A DNA stretch of 64,000 nt, taken from contig NMRA01000013.1 in NCBI GenBank assembly GCA_002633005.1, positions 1,330,618 to 1,394,617 on the forward strand, read 5' to 3'. The DNA is from Phoronis australis (taxonomy: Eukaryota; Phoronida; Phoronidae). Below the pieces are notes generated by a model. It had not been told where the DNA came from, ran no database searches, and saw only the letters and a program-made list of their open reading frames with translations. Shown here in pieces: positions 24,311 to 36,700 of this stretch. Each line of letters starts with the position of its first letter. Positions within the stretch are counted from its first letter, which is position 1. The translations under genes were made by a program, and so were the position numbers.

Positions 24311-26439
24311 ATTTCAATTATCTGTTGGAAAAATGAGAGAACATTATGAGCACATCCAGGCCAAACAAGGTCACAGACAGGTAGAGACATTGTGACTTGA
24401 GGTCATTGTGGTACACCTGTGGACATGAGGTGTGAAGTGTTTGAGGACAAGGCCATTCTTAAGCAGGACTTCTGTCAGTGGGAGACTTTATATTCAATCA
24501 CTCAGGCAGTGCTAATGAAGGAACTAGGGACCTCTTTTGTTACATGAATAGAGTTAAAAACAGAAATTCTCGCCAGCATGTGGGCACTTGTGGATTTGGG
24601 TCCCACATGAAAATGGAATGCTGCGATAACTTAGAAAGAATTTTTGTGCTTCTTTGGTCGAGTTCTCACATTGCAATAAAGTTGTTAAACAGAAATTACG
24701 CTGCCTCACTCCATTGATCTTTAGGAAACAGAGATGGTTTTAATTTCTTTGCCTGTCCAGAGAGGGTGCTGAAGTGGCTTAACAAGAACTGTTTCAGTTG
24801 CTATCAAGCTCCTTCCCATGAATGCGAAACATTGGGCCCATCTGTGGCCTGTAACCATGTACATTTCATGGAATTGTACTAAAGCAAAAGGCATTCTTTC
24901 AATTTAGCATGTTTACATAACTATTGCATTTGGTTGAAAAAATAGGGTACAAGTGTATGTAGTCAAATACAGGCAATTTAGAATACAATATGGTGGACCA
25001 CTGAAATTTTGTTGTTTTTTATAAAATATAAGAAACATTGAAGAAATGTTTCATCATTTTAAGCTCTATACCATAGTTGTTACCATGACAATATGTTGAG
25101 AAAACAATGCACCGTCATTCGTTATATTGATTTTGATTCAGGAATTTATTTTTGAACATGAAATTTTAAAAAATATGACTTTTCCCTGTAGCAATGGAGT
25201 TATAATTTGATGTTTGAAACATTGTAACAAATAACATGTTAGTCCACACACTGTAGCTTCAATAAATTGTACTGCTGGTGGATTCTAAATCTTCACAACA
25301 TATTAAAAATTGCACGTAACAAACTTTTTCTATGTCGAGTAGACTGAGACTGTGTTCACAACAGCTGTCGATTATCGTAAAAAATATTCGCCGCGTAATC
25401 CAGTTCATACTGTGTCCTCGCTGGGCTGTGGCTGCAGGCAGATGATATGATTTTGCATTCGAGGTTTGTTAGCCTTGATGCAAAATCAATACGAGGATGG
25501 ACTCCACTTTCTCTTTCAACTTAACTGGCCGGCCATGGTATTGATTTTGAGAGTGTAGACAGATACAGTTGTGACTCGTAGATGGGGGAATGAGCATGTC
25601 AGTATGGAGCAGAGGTAAGAGTTTGGAGTTAGCAGGGCCACTTTATTGGTTGGTGGGGCAGTTTTACTTGTCTCTTTAATGATATGTGATGGTTCTTGGA
25701 GTGGTTGTTCGAGAATTTGATGACGAAGGAAGTCTGTGTGAAACAACCGCTGTAGTCTTTCCATAGAATAGTTGGGACAATTCCAGAGTGTAGGAGTCTT
25801 AGTAATGTTCGTAATAATTCGAACTCTAAAGTGGTTTTGGTGGTTTCAAGACATGAAAGTTGGAAATGTTAAAGGTTAATGCAGTGGCTCCAAGTTGCGT
25901 CAAAATGTAATTTGGAATTGTTTTAATTGGCAGCCAAGTTATACCTTGTACGTATGTAACCTCTGTGGGCCAAAAATAGTTGACACTTTGTGGTCTGGGT
26001 GTACCCTATCATGAAGCCCTTGTTTAAAAGCATAGAACCAATCTCTTCCATGTTTCAAGCACATAAAAATTGTAACGGGATCCAAAGCACATCCCACCAA
26101 CTCCCTGCTTTATGGTCACCTTAGAAAGCTAATATCAGACAAGCTACTGTCTTCAGACACACACTAATTTGAAGATGCACTTGGATTGTGTCTGTTTCGG
26201 TGGCCACACACATCAAATTGAAGTCATGTCATGTGGGGCAAATCTGCTTGGTTGTTTGTTTAGAGAAAGAGTTGTTAGTCTGCAAATTGCCATGTAGGTG
26301 ACTTCTCAGATCATTACTAAGCAGCCTACCTTTGATCCCCAGCTTCTTTAATGCTGGAATGGTTCAAGAGCTGAGCTGGAGACTCAATTTCCGTCTGTAT
26401 TTCACATCCAATTTTCATTGAGTCTAGGGGTGTTTTGTT
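24311..26439. other. Intronic; degraded pogo-like fragment
   Basis: At about 24975-25015 the sequence CAATTTAGAATACAATATGG and following bases match the left interior of the pogo-like MITE family. No right end was identified. The remainder has no recognised feature. Confidence 0.4.
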
Positions 26440-26910
26440 CTCTAGTCCATTTACCTCTTAAATTCTTCCTCTTCCTCCCAATTTTTAGGTTCTTTTCAAG
26501 GTCCCTATCCCCCTTAGACTCCTCTCCACTTCATCCAACTGCCCCTCTCTCCTTCTCCCTTTACATCCTCTGACCGCCATTCCCGACTCACCTGATTCCT
26601 TGTTGTGTTTCTTATTACCGTTCACAAATTATCATTCACCATCCCCTTTCACCATCTTCACTTGTCCCTCACCCCCCTGCTGTGCTTCATTCCCTTCCTC
26701 TCCACCTCTTGCCCATGTCTCCCATGGTCGCCTCTCCCATCACCTTCTTCACTAGCATGAGTCACCTCCCTTCCTCCCTCACCCCTTCCCTGTATCTCCT
26801 CATCACCATTCCTCCATCATCAACTCCTCTTCCCCCCACCTATCATTCATCTCCCCTTGTCCCCCATCCGTTCTCGTATGCCCCCATCACCTCACTTCAC
26901 CATCTCTCTA
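26440..26910 (+). repeat. Pyrimidine-rich (C/T) tract
   Basis: About 470 bases in which C and T greatly outnumber A and G on this strand, with many CTCC, CCTC and CACC words and no exact period. A second block follows at about 27318-27490. The open frame at 26682-26966 exists because purine-containing stop codons are rare here and is not a gene. Such strand-asymmetric tracts can form triplex DNA. Confidence 0.8.
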
Positions 26911-27216
26911 TAGCCGCATTTACATGGAAGACAGTTATCACTGAGCAACTAAAACAGAATAGCTGATGGAGCACAAGGTGACACCGTGGCAGCATTTTTG
27001 ACACCAGTTCCAGAGGTAGAGCAAGTTGCTCCTGTGTCTACATATCTAAACACAAACTGGGGCAAGGCTGAAGGGGTCATCATTGTTACACTTGCCTAAT
27101 ACCAATATACCATATAGTGTAGTGATCCACTGCCGGCATCCCACATTAATGCATGTGCAGACAGTCTTCATATACATGACTCAGTTTTGCGATCTTATGT
27201 CTTGTAAATGCGACTA
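26911..27216. mobile_element. TIR element inserted next to the C/T tract
   Basis: The left end TAGCCGCATTTACATGGAAG and the reverse complement of the right end, TAGTCGCATTTACAAGACAT, form an inverted repeat of about 16-20 bases. Both ends are next to TA, compatible with a TA target duplication. The roughly 306-bp interior shows no coding frame. It lies between the two C/T-rich blocks and so probably split one tract. The superfamily is not assigned. Confidence 0.6.
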
Positions 27217-27490
27217 AAATGGAGTAAGTTGCACAATGGCAACTTGCAGTGACAACTGGTCCTGGTGTAAAAGCAACTCATGTCACCCAATATTTAAGCC
27301 CTGTCCCACGCGACGATTTGTCTCTCTGCTCCCACCCCATCATGTTCTCTCTTTGTGTGCACCCTTCACTTTTCCATTTTCATCCTAATCCCACATTTCT
27401 CCTCTCCCCTGTTCCGCCCAATGTCCCTGTCTCCCATTCATCATCTACGTCCATTCCCTAACCTTCTACACTATCTACCTCCCTACCATC
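27217..27490 (+). repeat. Second pyrimidine-rich block
   Basis: From about 27318 to 27490 the sequence is again C/T-rich in the same style as 26440-26910. It is probably the other half of one tract interrupted by the TIR element. Confidence 0.6.
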
Positions 27491-27720
27491 CAGTAAAGTC
27501 TCCCCAATATAGGACACAATACGACAAATAGGTGAAATTTCATCTTTTTTCTTCGTAAAAGACGGACTCAATCATTTGCCAGTTTTTTAGTTTTATTCCA
27601 GCACCAGACAAAGCTTTGAGTAGTTACGGTCATTCACAACAAAGTGAAAAACGTACGAAATATGAAAATCCATGAATTCTTGCAATTGTTTTTGTCCGAA
27701 ATTGATGAGACTTTTCCGTA
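27491..27720. mobile_element. Pogo/Tigger-like MITE, intact copy
   Basis: The left end CAGTAAAGTCTCCCCAATAT and the right end GAAATTGATGAGACTTTTCC then GTA are inverted repeats of the same family as 20504-20730. The length is about 230 bp. The frames at 27593-27781 and 27644-27844 overlap its right half on opposite strands and are incidental. Confidence 0.75.
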
Positions 27721-29725
27721 CTCTTCTTTTGCATCTTTTTGCTGCTCTTGCGTTTTTTCTTTTGTGTCTGGCATTAGTCAATATCCCTGTTTTATACTAC
27801 CCTCTCCACCCATGCATCCTATAGGGAGGCTTATTTATATCTAGTTATTGATAAGGCAAATCAAACACACTGCCAGAGGCTTTGAAAAATCATTAGCTCT
27901 CAAGATAATTAGCCAATAACATATACAAGAAGACTGATTTATAGAATCTGGAAAGCATTCGAAGAATTGCAATCTAAAGATTTTTGTGGCTGAACATTCA
28001 TTTGTTACCGTATCTGTTTTCTCTTGTAATGGCAGGTCTCATTTTCTAATGGAAGAGTTGTATTTTTTGTGTCTACTATTTTTAGCAGATCTACATAACT
28101 TTGAATTGGCTCACCGTCTTTGTAGAAGAGAAGGCTCAGAAAACTCGTTAGTTTGGTAACCTTATTACAAAACAAGTTTCTTGAATGAAGTGTATTTTTT
28201 TGGTATAACCAAGAATAGTTGCAGCTTTGATGTGTTGCACTGTTAAGTTTTGTTTTGTGTTTTCTAACATTTTTTAGATCTCTGACCCTGTTGAAAGTTT
28301 GTTTATAGGCCCAGTGATGAAAGTCTTTTTGCATGTTTTTCTGGAAATTTATCAGGAATTTGGAAAGACTATGGCATGACTGTGAAAAGTATGGTGTATT
28401 AGCTTTGTTCGGTCGAATAAGACTTGCGTAAAAATTCATGGAAATATTCCGGAAAAAAATCTGCAAAGAAGACTCATACGAAGTGGCCTTGGGATTTGGT
28501 TTGCCTTTTAACAATTTGACTGACAGGAAAGATTAGCCAAGGCTAAATTAATGTCAGCTTAAACATTGATTAACCTTGAAGCTACCATTGATTTGTCCTT
28601 GACCAGAGTTATGTATGTGGTGCTCATTTTACATAATATAGTGACAGTTATTGTTGATGTTTACAATTGGGTCGTACATGACACAAAAGTTAAAACGTAC
28701 AATGTAGTGAAAGCTATCTAAATTTTCTGTAGATTTCTGTTGTGATGTAACGTATTCATTCTGCTTATAAATCACTCATGTTCAGTAAACGTTCATTCCG
28801 TAATTCTTCCGAATTTTCACTTTAAGCATCCATTTTGCTGTTACCCTAAGTAACGACTGTGTGACTGGGAAAGGGTATTTTGTCTGATTACTTTTGTACT
28901 CTACTGTATTGGGACAATAACCCTCGTAAACGGGTTTGAATAATTTATGGAAATTTATTCGAGATGTGGGGGAGTGTTGTTGGCAATGAGAAGATGAGTG
29001 ACGGAAAGTGGAGCCATGGCAACCATGGGGGAGGAGCAGGGTTTGCCTGTGTCTGTGTGTTCCTTTAAAAATTCTCACGTTGCTACACATTTTTCACAAT
29101 GGTTAATGCACACAACATGTTGCAGTTTCGACTGTCCTTTTTGCGACTGAGATCGGGAACAGCAATTCAATAGCACCACTGAGCTAATTTAAGGTTGCAA
29201 CTGTGTTAGTTGGCAAATTGATAACAAAAGATTCCATGGTATCCACAACAGCGCAATCTGTTGACGTTTTATTGGTGTTTAATACAATCTCATGGTACCT
29301 AAACAGCAGTTATTGGTTTATGGTGTGTAAACTTCAGTTCTGTTTTGCCAGAGATACTTGATATCTTATGCGTTAGTATCACAAACTTCAAAACCACTTG
29401 ATCTTTTTCAATGGCAGCCTTGTGCCAGTCATTGTGTATGCGTTTTTGCAGTATACCCCGCAGAACTTTAATGAAAGTTTAGAGTGCTTAAATTTTCAAT
29501 TTAAATAGGTCTGAAATTAGTTTATCTGTGGTAGACTCTTCAACTTGTATGTGCAGAAGAATATGTCCTACAACTTAAAAATAATTAAGTCGGCTGATTT
29601 GCAGGGAATATTCATTCATTGATTCAATGGTAAATAAAAACAATAACAATTGCAGCATATGATACTATGCATAGTGACTGAAATGCTTTTGGGACTTTTT
29701 CCTCGAAACTAAATCTGCACAAGTA
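27721..29725. other. Intronic; one long unexplained minus-strand frame
   Basis: A 169-codon open frame lies on the minus strand at 28005-28514. It starts with TTG rather than ATG, is rich in Lys, Asn and Ser, and matches nothing I recognise. A frame of this length is within chance for 64 kb of both strands. Nothing else is supported. Confidence 0.4.
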
Positions 29726-29918
29726 CAGCAAAATCTCACCAATTTCCGACAAAAATATTTGCCATAATTGACCTTTTCATTATTCAAAGGCTTCTAGCAG
29801 ATTTGTTGTGAATATTCTCAACTTCACAAATCATTGTCTGGTAGTAGCTATTACATTACATTTAAAACTGATAGAGCGTCTATTTTTTGCTGCTTCTCTG
29901 CTGAGATTGTATTACCGT
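29726..29918. mobile_element. Pogo/Tigger-like MITE, probable copy
   Basis: The left end CAGCAAAATCTCACCAATTT follows TA at 29724-29725. A weaker inverted end, GAGATTGTATTACCGT, runs up to 29918 and is followed by TA. The internal block TTATTCAAAGGCTTCTA also occurs near 14826 in the copy at 14777, which supports common origin. Confidence 0.55.
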
Positions 29919-30566
29919 TACATTGTGACCAAACCTGCGATGGTTAGCTTCCCTCTTAATCTTTTTTTGTAAGCTATAAGGTGGCAGAGTGAGTCCAGCC
30001 TAAGCAGGTGGCGTGTAAACGGGAAGAATTTTCTAGAATTTCTGTGTCGTACTGTGAGTCTCTGAATTAATTACGTTTAATAAATGTTGGACATTTCAGT
30101 TTCGCCACACCTTTATCCTGAACTTTCACCTGCAGCATGTGTAAAGTTGGGAAACTGATACAACACCTTGGAAATAACCACGCCTCTTTGTTGTTGTCTG
30201 GAGTCTTGATTACCATGTGTTAGTCCAGAAGAAAGTTACTGGGAACCATGTGCTGTATACTAGTTGAATAAGTATTTCTAAAGGCGAATTACTAGGAGTT
30301 GATACTAGTGATATTTTGGGAAGCCACGAGACAGGGAGGTCATTGTTCCTTTTCAAAATTTCCATTTCCGTTTTGGTGTTGCAGATTTTGCCGTTTCCAT
30401 TTCTTCTTTATCTGCACGTGTTGAAGTTTCGTGGATAGTACTCAGTCACATTGATAGATTTCTGCATTTTCTGACAAAACTGACAGGTTGGTGTGTTGTC
30501 CCCAATCATTTTGGTTAATCTGAAAAATCTGGAAAATAGAAAATAGTTTCCGTGCATGGGAAATTG

Positions 30567-30610
30567 ATGGAAAATAAAAAGGGGAATAAACACATGGAGA
30601 GTTTTGCAAG
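30567..30610 (+). CDS. Candidate short alternative first exon (weak)
   Basis: An ATG at 30567, with a second in-frame ATG at 30594, opens a 14-codon frame ending AAG|GTAAGT at 30610/30611, a perfect donor consensus. The frame ends in phase 2 and would splice in frame to the IQSEC acceptor at 58892, giving an Arg (AG|A) at the junction. The peptide would be MENKKGNKHMESFAR. Start contexts are poor and the frame is short, so chance is a serious alternative. Confidence 0.2.
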
Positions 30611-33600
30611 GTAAGTATAACCTCTCATTCTGTGAGTCACATCAACGGTGTGCACCTTTAATTTTGCTTGGCAACATTCATAGTTAGCTGTAAGAAGATT
30701 TTTGTAGGAAAAGTAAGTCATGGAAATGAGATTGAGAACCACGTTAACAACTTATGAATTAGCTAATTCTAGTCAGCTGTAGAAGGCCAAGTGTGGTAGT
30801 TATTCTTACCAACAGGTGTCCCTAATGTTTATTATCGCCTTGGAATATTTGGTGTGGAATGGAGTACGATACTTTCTTTCTGGCCATTCATAGTATTGTG
30901 GTTTCATCCTACTCTGTTTAGACGGTTAACAATACAACAGACTCCCAAGTCCCAATTTTACCTAATGTATGTAAATCCAACCTGGTTACAATGAAACTAT
31001 TAGTAAATTTGAAGCATCCATTGTTGTTTGTTGTAATTGAGTTTGACTGTATAATGAAAGTAGCAAAATCCATGGCTTGCTTTTGAACTGTACTGGCTAA
31101 TTCAATCTAAACGTAATTTTATTTCATTGCGCAGGAACATTTTAAATCACACTTGTCTTGAAATATAACAGATTTTTTCACACATTTGTATTTCGCAAAA
31201 TATTTTCATAGTTCACAGAAATGGCTAACTGCTTTTACATATTAAAGACCTGTTCAAAACCCAATTTGGTCTTCAATTAAATTTGATTATCTTGACCCTT
31301 CTGCCAAATGTGAGCCGGCTTAATTTTTAGGATTATGTATACATTAGCTAGATTTGATATCTGTCTGTTATTAATCAGATATTTGCTTCCTGGCTTATGT
31401 TACAGTTACACTCATTTATATGTTAAATAGCGTAATTGTGTTGTCGGTCTTCATCGGAATAATTTAGCAAGTATGCTAAGTGATCCTTTTTAGTTGATAC
31501 CACCACTAGCACACTAGAACAGGCATCAGAATTTACTGGGATATAGTTAATGGTTATGTGGATGCCTTTTATAACCTTCTGTCTTGAGGTATTGTATATT
31601 GTATGTTGCACTATTGCAGTTTTGCACACAGATCATAAAGACAGTGTCTTGATCGTGGGTCATCAAAGTTCCCACAAAATGGTGTTCCGAAACCTTATGA
31701 AGGCGTAATTTTTCAAAATATCATGTACCACTTTGATATTCTTGCACAATAAAATGAAAAGACGTGCTTTTAGTGTGGATGGATGAATATTTGAATAAAA
31801 CCGTCAAATAATATCATACTGCGTGCCATTTAAAGCCACACCTGCCCATAACTCCGACGACATCCACGTATCAGGGCTCCATCGTTAATCCTCCTGTTTA
31901 CTGCTCTTCGCTTGATTCCAAGACCAAAATTAACAGTTCATACCAGTGCACACTTCCCACAACATCATTGCCATTGGTATGGAAGGCCCTTTCAACGCTG
32001 ATTCCAGAATTCTCTTCCCACATAATCCACTAATGGGTGCATAATAAACTAGTGGAAAGCTGTCTTTGATGTTGGGCCATGTACTCCTCGCAGCTCCTTC
32101 CCTTGATGGCTTTCTGTTTCATGTTTGGCTCTCCAAAACTCCAGATGGCAAGTCGCATTTACTGTTCCTAGTCCTTATATTCTTCCAACCAACCAGAACC
32201 CTGTCTGATTGTCTTAGATAGGTGCAACTGCTTAAGATGTTTATATAAGCCTGTATGTTTGCTTGCCATCTCCAATGTAGCATCCAGCTGTTGAACTCAT
32301 TAGCGAGGCACACCTGGGCATGTGAGTAGGTGTTTCACTGCGCAGAAATTGCATCAGTTGTTCTTTGGAGCTGCGATAGGAAAGTCTGACTTCGTTAGTG
32401 TGAAGTTGATCGATCAGTAGTTTGCTTTTTGCTTGTGAGTGTGAATTCTTTATATCAAACAACTATGTGTGGAACACAACACTAGAATGAGTATTGGTTG
32501 TTCTGGATTGTTGCTGATGTCAACAAGTGTAGCCGTGGCCGCAACCGTTGCTGGATGTTGTCCGGATGTGTAATGGATTTGCTGGTTAAATAATCTTCTA
32601 CTGTTCAACAAGGGATAGGATAGCCTGTTTATCAAGTGACCAGACCTACTGTGGCAGGATTCTAGTTAAAAACACTGTGTTTATAGAAAGGCGTTATGAA
32701 AGGAACATTAATATTAAGAAAACTTTCATAGCAGATACCGAGCGACAATTGTGGTAAATGTGATGTGTTATATTGAGTGAAATAGTCAAAACTGAGAAAG
32801 CCAATTAAAAGGCTAGACTGTGGTTCCACCGGGATATGTACCCTGCATACCTTTAACTGGATTGGTGTTTGCCATCAGTCAGGTGTTCTTGAACGACCTT
32901 TGCGTTATCTCCTTTGTTCTGGTCTGTGAACCAACAGAAAGTGAGTGATTCAAGTGGCCATCAATCTTCAGTCGGTCTTTTGGTACATTCTTGGAGTACA
33001 GGAGCACTCCTGACTGAAGGAGTTTCATGGCACCTGGTTATTTTTGCTGAGGTCAGCAGATTCCTTTTCTGATAGACATTGGAGAGGTTTAGCTGCAAAA
33101 CACAGATAGTGTCTTGTGATTGTTGACTCAGAAGTTATTGGGATGGCTCTGCTTATGATTTTAAGCCTTTTCTATTGAATCCAGCTTAGCTGCCAGTCTA
33201 CAAAAGCGAGTAGAATGATTGCCGTGTCTGTGATACAAGGTTCAGCTTGAAATTTTACACCACTGCTGGCGTTGGTGAACTCTAGTAAGGACAAATCCCA
33301 ACTTTGCTGGTAAAGCCATCACAAACAACAAAAATCTAAGATATCAGTGTCATTTTATCTGCTGATTACATGTGACACATTTTGTCAGACTATTACATAT
33401 ATCCTGGGTGACAGTAACATGCTAATTGTTTACAATATTCTGTTTCATTGATGCCACGTCACTTGTGAGGTGTCTGGAATTGGAACGACTGCATTAGGTG
33501 ACCTTGCTCGTTGATTCTTTTGTGAAATCCGCACAGTATCGTGGTCCTGTGATCATTCGCTGAATGTTGCCGCTCTACAAAGCCCTGCTAGTATCGCAAC

Positions 33601-33628
33601 GTTGAGCATTGACTACGAGGCTTGCAAG
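30611..33628. other. Intronic, no gene; possible decayed LINE tail
   Basis: The C-rich stretch at about 31830-32130 gave only a vague impression of a non-LTR reverse transcriptase C-terminal end, broken by frame changes. I do not call it. The small frames at 32119-32635 on the minus strand are unrecognised. Confidence 0.35.
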
Positions 33629-33768
33629 ATGGCAGTGTATAAAAAGTCCTACGATTTTACTCTGCTTTGTTTTTGCCCTTCTATGACATTTTCGTCGTCG
33701 CGAAAGAGGAGGACGTCTCGTAAACAGCAGCGTCTTGGATGCCTGACTGATGACGAATTGTACGCAAG
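33629..33768 (+). CDS. Candidate alternative first exon of IQSEC
   Basis: The ATG at 33629 has A at -3 and G at +4, a strong initiation context, and opens a 46-codon frame ending GCAAG|GTAACT at 33768/33769. The donor is phase 2, so splicing to 58892 gives Arg (AG|A) and continues SLLENQK in frame. The frame stays open back to a stop at 33512. The encoded N terminus starts MAVYKKSYDF, has a Cys-containing hydrophobic patch (LLCFC) and then a basic run (SSSRKRRTSRKQQR) before LTDDELYAR. The local sequence is richer in CpG than its surroundings. TATAAAA at 33638-33644 could serve as a promoter if a second in-frame ATG at 33683 is used instead. Vertebrate IQSEC genes use several first exons; I do not recognise this peptide, so the assignment is inference. 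Confidence 0.38.
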
Positions 33769-36700
33769 GTAACTAAGGCGTTTTACTTCTCATAAATGTG
33801 GCTTTTGCCTTGCAGTGCGAATTGGTGAACGGTTTATCATTGCAAGACTTGCAGATCTGTGCTCAAAATGGCATGCGTTGTGACTCTGCAAATGGCACTT
33901 GATCATGCGCTACAGTGTGCTTGACCATAGTAGCCACATCATGACGTTAAAGTAACCTACATAGTTAAATGGCGATTAAGTATTTACTGGACAACATTCA
34001 GCATACCCCACAATTCACCTGTGCTTTCTGATTGGAGATTTCTTGAGAATTTAACCCATTTATACAAATTCTTTGCATCCATGCCGTCTAATTACCACCG
34101 TGGCTGTGCAGTGGGATATTCAAAGGATTGACTCAAAAATATCCAATATGTCCACGAGTGAAAGTACTTGTGAATTTTGTCTTTATGAACGTAGCTCGTC
34201 TTGCAAACCAATATTTGAAATTGATTCAAGTGAAAGTAGTGTTTGTGGTATCACAATGCCGAAGAGTTTTGTACTTCGGAAGTATCCTAATCCTTTATTT
34301 CTCATTAGAACTGATTTCTGACCTTTGGATTACCTGGCAATTGGTTATTGCTTTAGGTCATTCTCTGGCCGGCTCATCAGTAAACTATCGAAAATAGGGT
34401 GACTGGAAATAGGCTGATTGCTGCTACCAAATGCGAAGTGGAGCCACCAGTCGGCAGAGGAGTTTAATTTAGAATAGGAAACGTTGTTAATGTGACTCTT
34501 CAGCATTGTAAAAACAAAAAACATGTTCCCCAATTTCTAATTCTGTTGTGCAAGAGGGGTCATGTTGACAGGGATGTGATCCAGTTTCTTTCAGACGTTG
34601 GCTATTTTTGTGGAAATTATTTGAGTATCCTATAACAATTTGGAAATTGATACTAAAAAAATCCCACAACATTAAATTCACACAAGAATGCAGAACGCTG
34701 TCCACCAACTACCATATCGCCAGCTAGTGACTAGGCATAGTTCATCGTGTCACTGCCGCATGGGAAAATGGATATTGATTTCTGATATTTTATAAAATAC
34801 TGATCTACTCTAGAAGTTGCTCAACATTCACTATGCGAAGATTAAAAAAACTGTAACTTATGATTACAGTTGGGTGATATTATCCTGAGGTCATCAGAGA
34901 TATTTTGAACACTGAGAATATGAGCTGAAATGATTTTGACACTGTGATTCAAATTGTTACCAGACCTTGAAAGTGGTGGTCAATCAACCATGCAAGTCCA
35001 AACCTAATCATAGCCTCAGTGTATTTCTCTGCTTGTATCTTCTTGGTAATAGGGTCCACATGGTACAACTGGCACAGGTAAACACCTGTGATATATTAAC
35101 TACCTGACTGGGATACCCAAATGGTTTGCATCTGTGATGAGTCAGCTTTATTTGGTTTGTGATATTAGAATTATTCTCTTCACCCGTCGGTCCGTTTCTA
35201 TCACAGATATTCGAGGACACCATTGTGATGTGAGTGGATGATCGATGTTTGGCACATCAAGGCAAAGGACACTCACAAACTTGGGCCCCTGTGTTTTTCA
35301 TTCCTTTGACAGCTGCATTTGATCCCTGAATTATCTAGAATAAATAGAAAATTATCTGCATACAACTCCTTAGCATTGTAAGAGCACAAAAGCATCTTTT
35401 GCCTAACCCAACTTCTAAATGAGTTCGTGACGGGCCGAGTTAACAGGTACGAAATGCAATTTCTTTCATTGACAAACATTTTGAGACAGACAATTTCGAG
35501 TGAATTCTACAACATTGGCCATTGAGGCATGATGGTTGCCAAAAATTTATAAAAAAAACTACGAAATACCGCACTACATTAGCTTGTTCAAGAATGCAGA
35601 ATGCTGACCTCTAACGACCCTACTGCCATCTAGTGGCAAAGTATATTGTATGATGTTGTGGCTATGTCAAAAATGACTAGGATATTGACATATGGTTTAT
35701 TCATTTATCTTGGGTCTATTGTTTTTTGAGGTATTGAATCTTCACCAACAGTGGATGGACTGCGTTAACTGCCGTCTGACTTGCTGTCAGCTGGATGGAA
35801 ATTTTGGTCACTGTCACATGGCTTTTGGGAGACACCTTCTGTTGGCCATCTATGAAATTTCCTGTGATGGCAGATGTTTGCTTGATTGACAAATCATGTT
35901 GGCCTTGCATCAGCCAGTATGTCTGTGGTTTGCGACAAGGCTTTGTGTTCTAATTATGCTGTTTGCAAGTTTATTGATTTCAAAAACTGACAAGATCACG
36001 GTGTACACGAGATCTAATGCAATTTCTCTGTACACAATGTGCAGAGCAATGGCCCATGTCATTCTCAATCAGTGCTAAAACGACGAACTCCTGAGTACGG
36101 TTGCAATCATAAAAAGCAGTTCCTGCCCAACAATTAACGTATTGGATATCTGTCACTCGTAGTTTTTGGAAATAAAGGTTCAATGCTGGTAACCAAGCAA
36201 ATTCTAAAACAGAAGTGTTGTAATGGAGGCATTGGGTTAAAAACACTAATGATAAGAGCAATTGTATCATTTGAGATTGATGTCTTGTTGAGATTGACGT
36301 CAGTGCAAAGATTTTCCAATTTGGTTGTCATCTAATTATTCTAAGCCTTGATGGTAGCTTGAATAAGTGTGGATTTTTACCAACACTAAAAATATTTTGT
36401 TGCTCAAATAAATGCGCTCTTGGTAATGGGTATAAATATAGATCCATCGTGGGTGGGGATGTTGGGTCTCAGCACTTGTGCACTAACCTTAAAGGGAGAA
36501 TTTGTAGTTGTAAATTTTACGGTGATGTAATCACCAGTCTTTCACCAGTACTTTCATCATGGCAGGCATCTGTGACAATCAGACATTTTGCAAGTGGGTG
36601 CATAGATAGGTGCTTGCAGAATTGCCTGCCTTCATTTCTCAACACCTTCCCACATAGTTGTAGGTTTCAACATAACTCGAAAATGTTAAAGCAATACTTT

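Noticed and set aside
26682-27461. Pro/Ser-rich open frames in the C/T tract
   Set aside because: Produced by pyrimidine bias, which removes stop codons; not coding.
28005-28514. 169-codon open frame on the minus strand
   Set aside because: Starts with TTG, no recognisable domain, low-complexity composition. The length is within chance for 64 kb of six-frame AT-rich DNA.
31830-32130. Possible non-LTR reverse transcriptase tail
   Set aside because: Only a vague pattern across two frames; no conserved catalytic motif. A protein-profile search would be needed.
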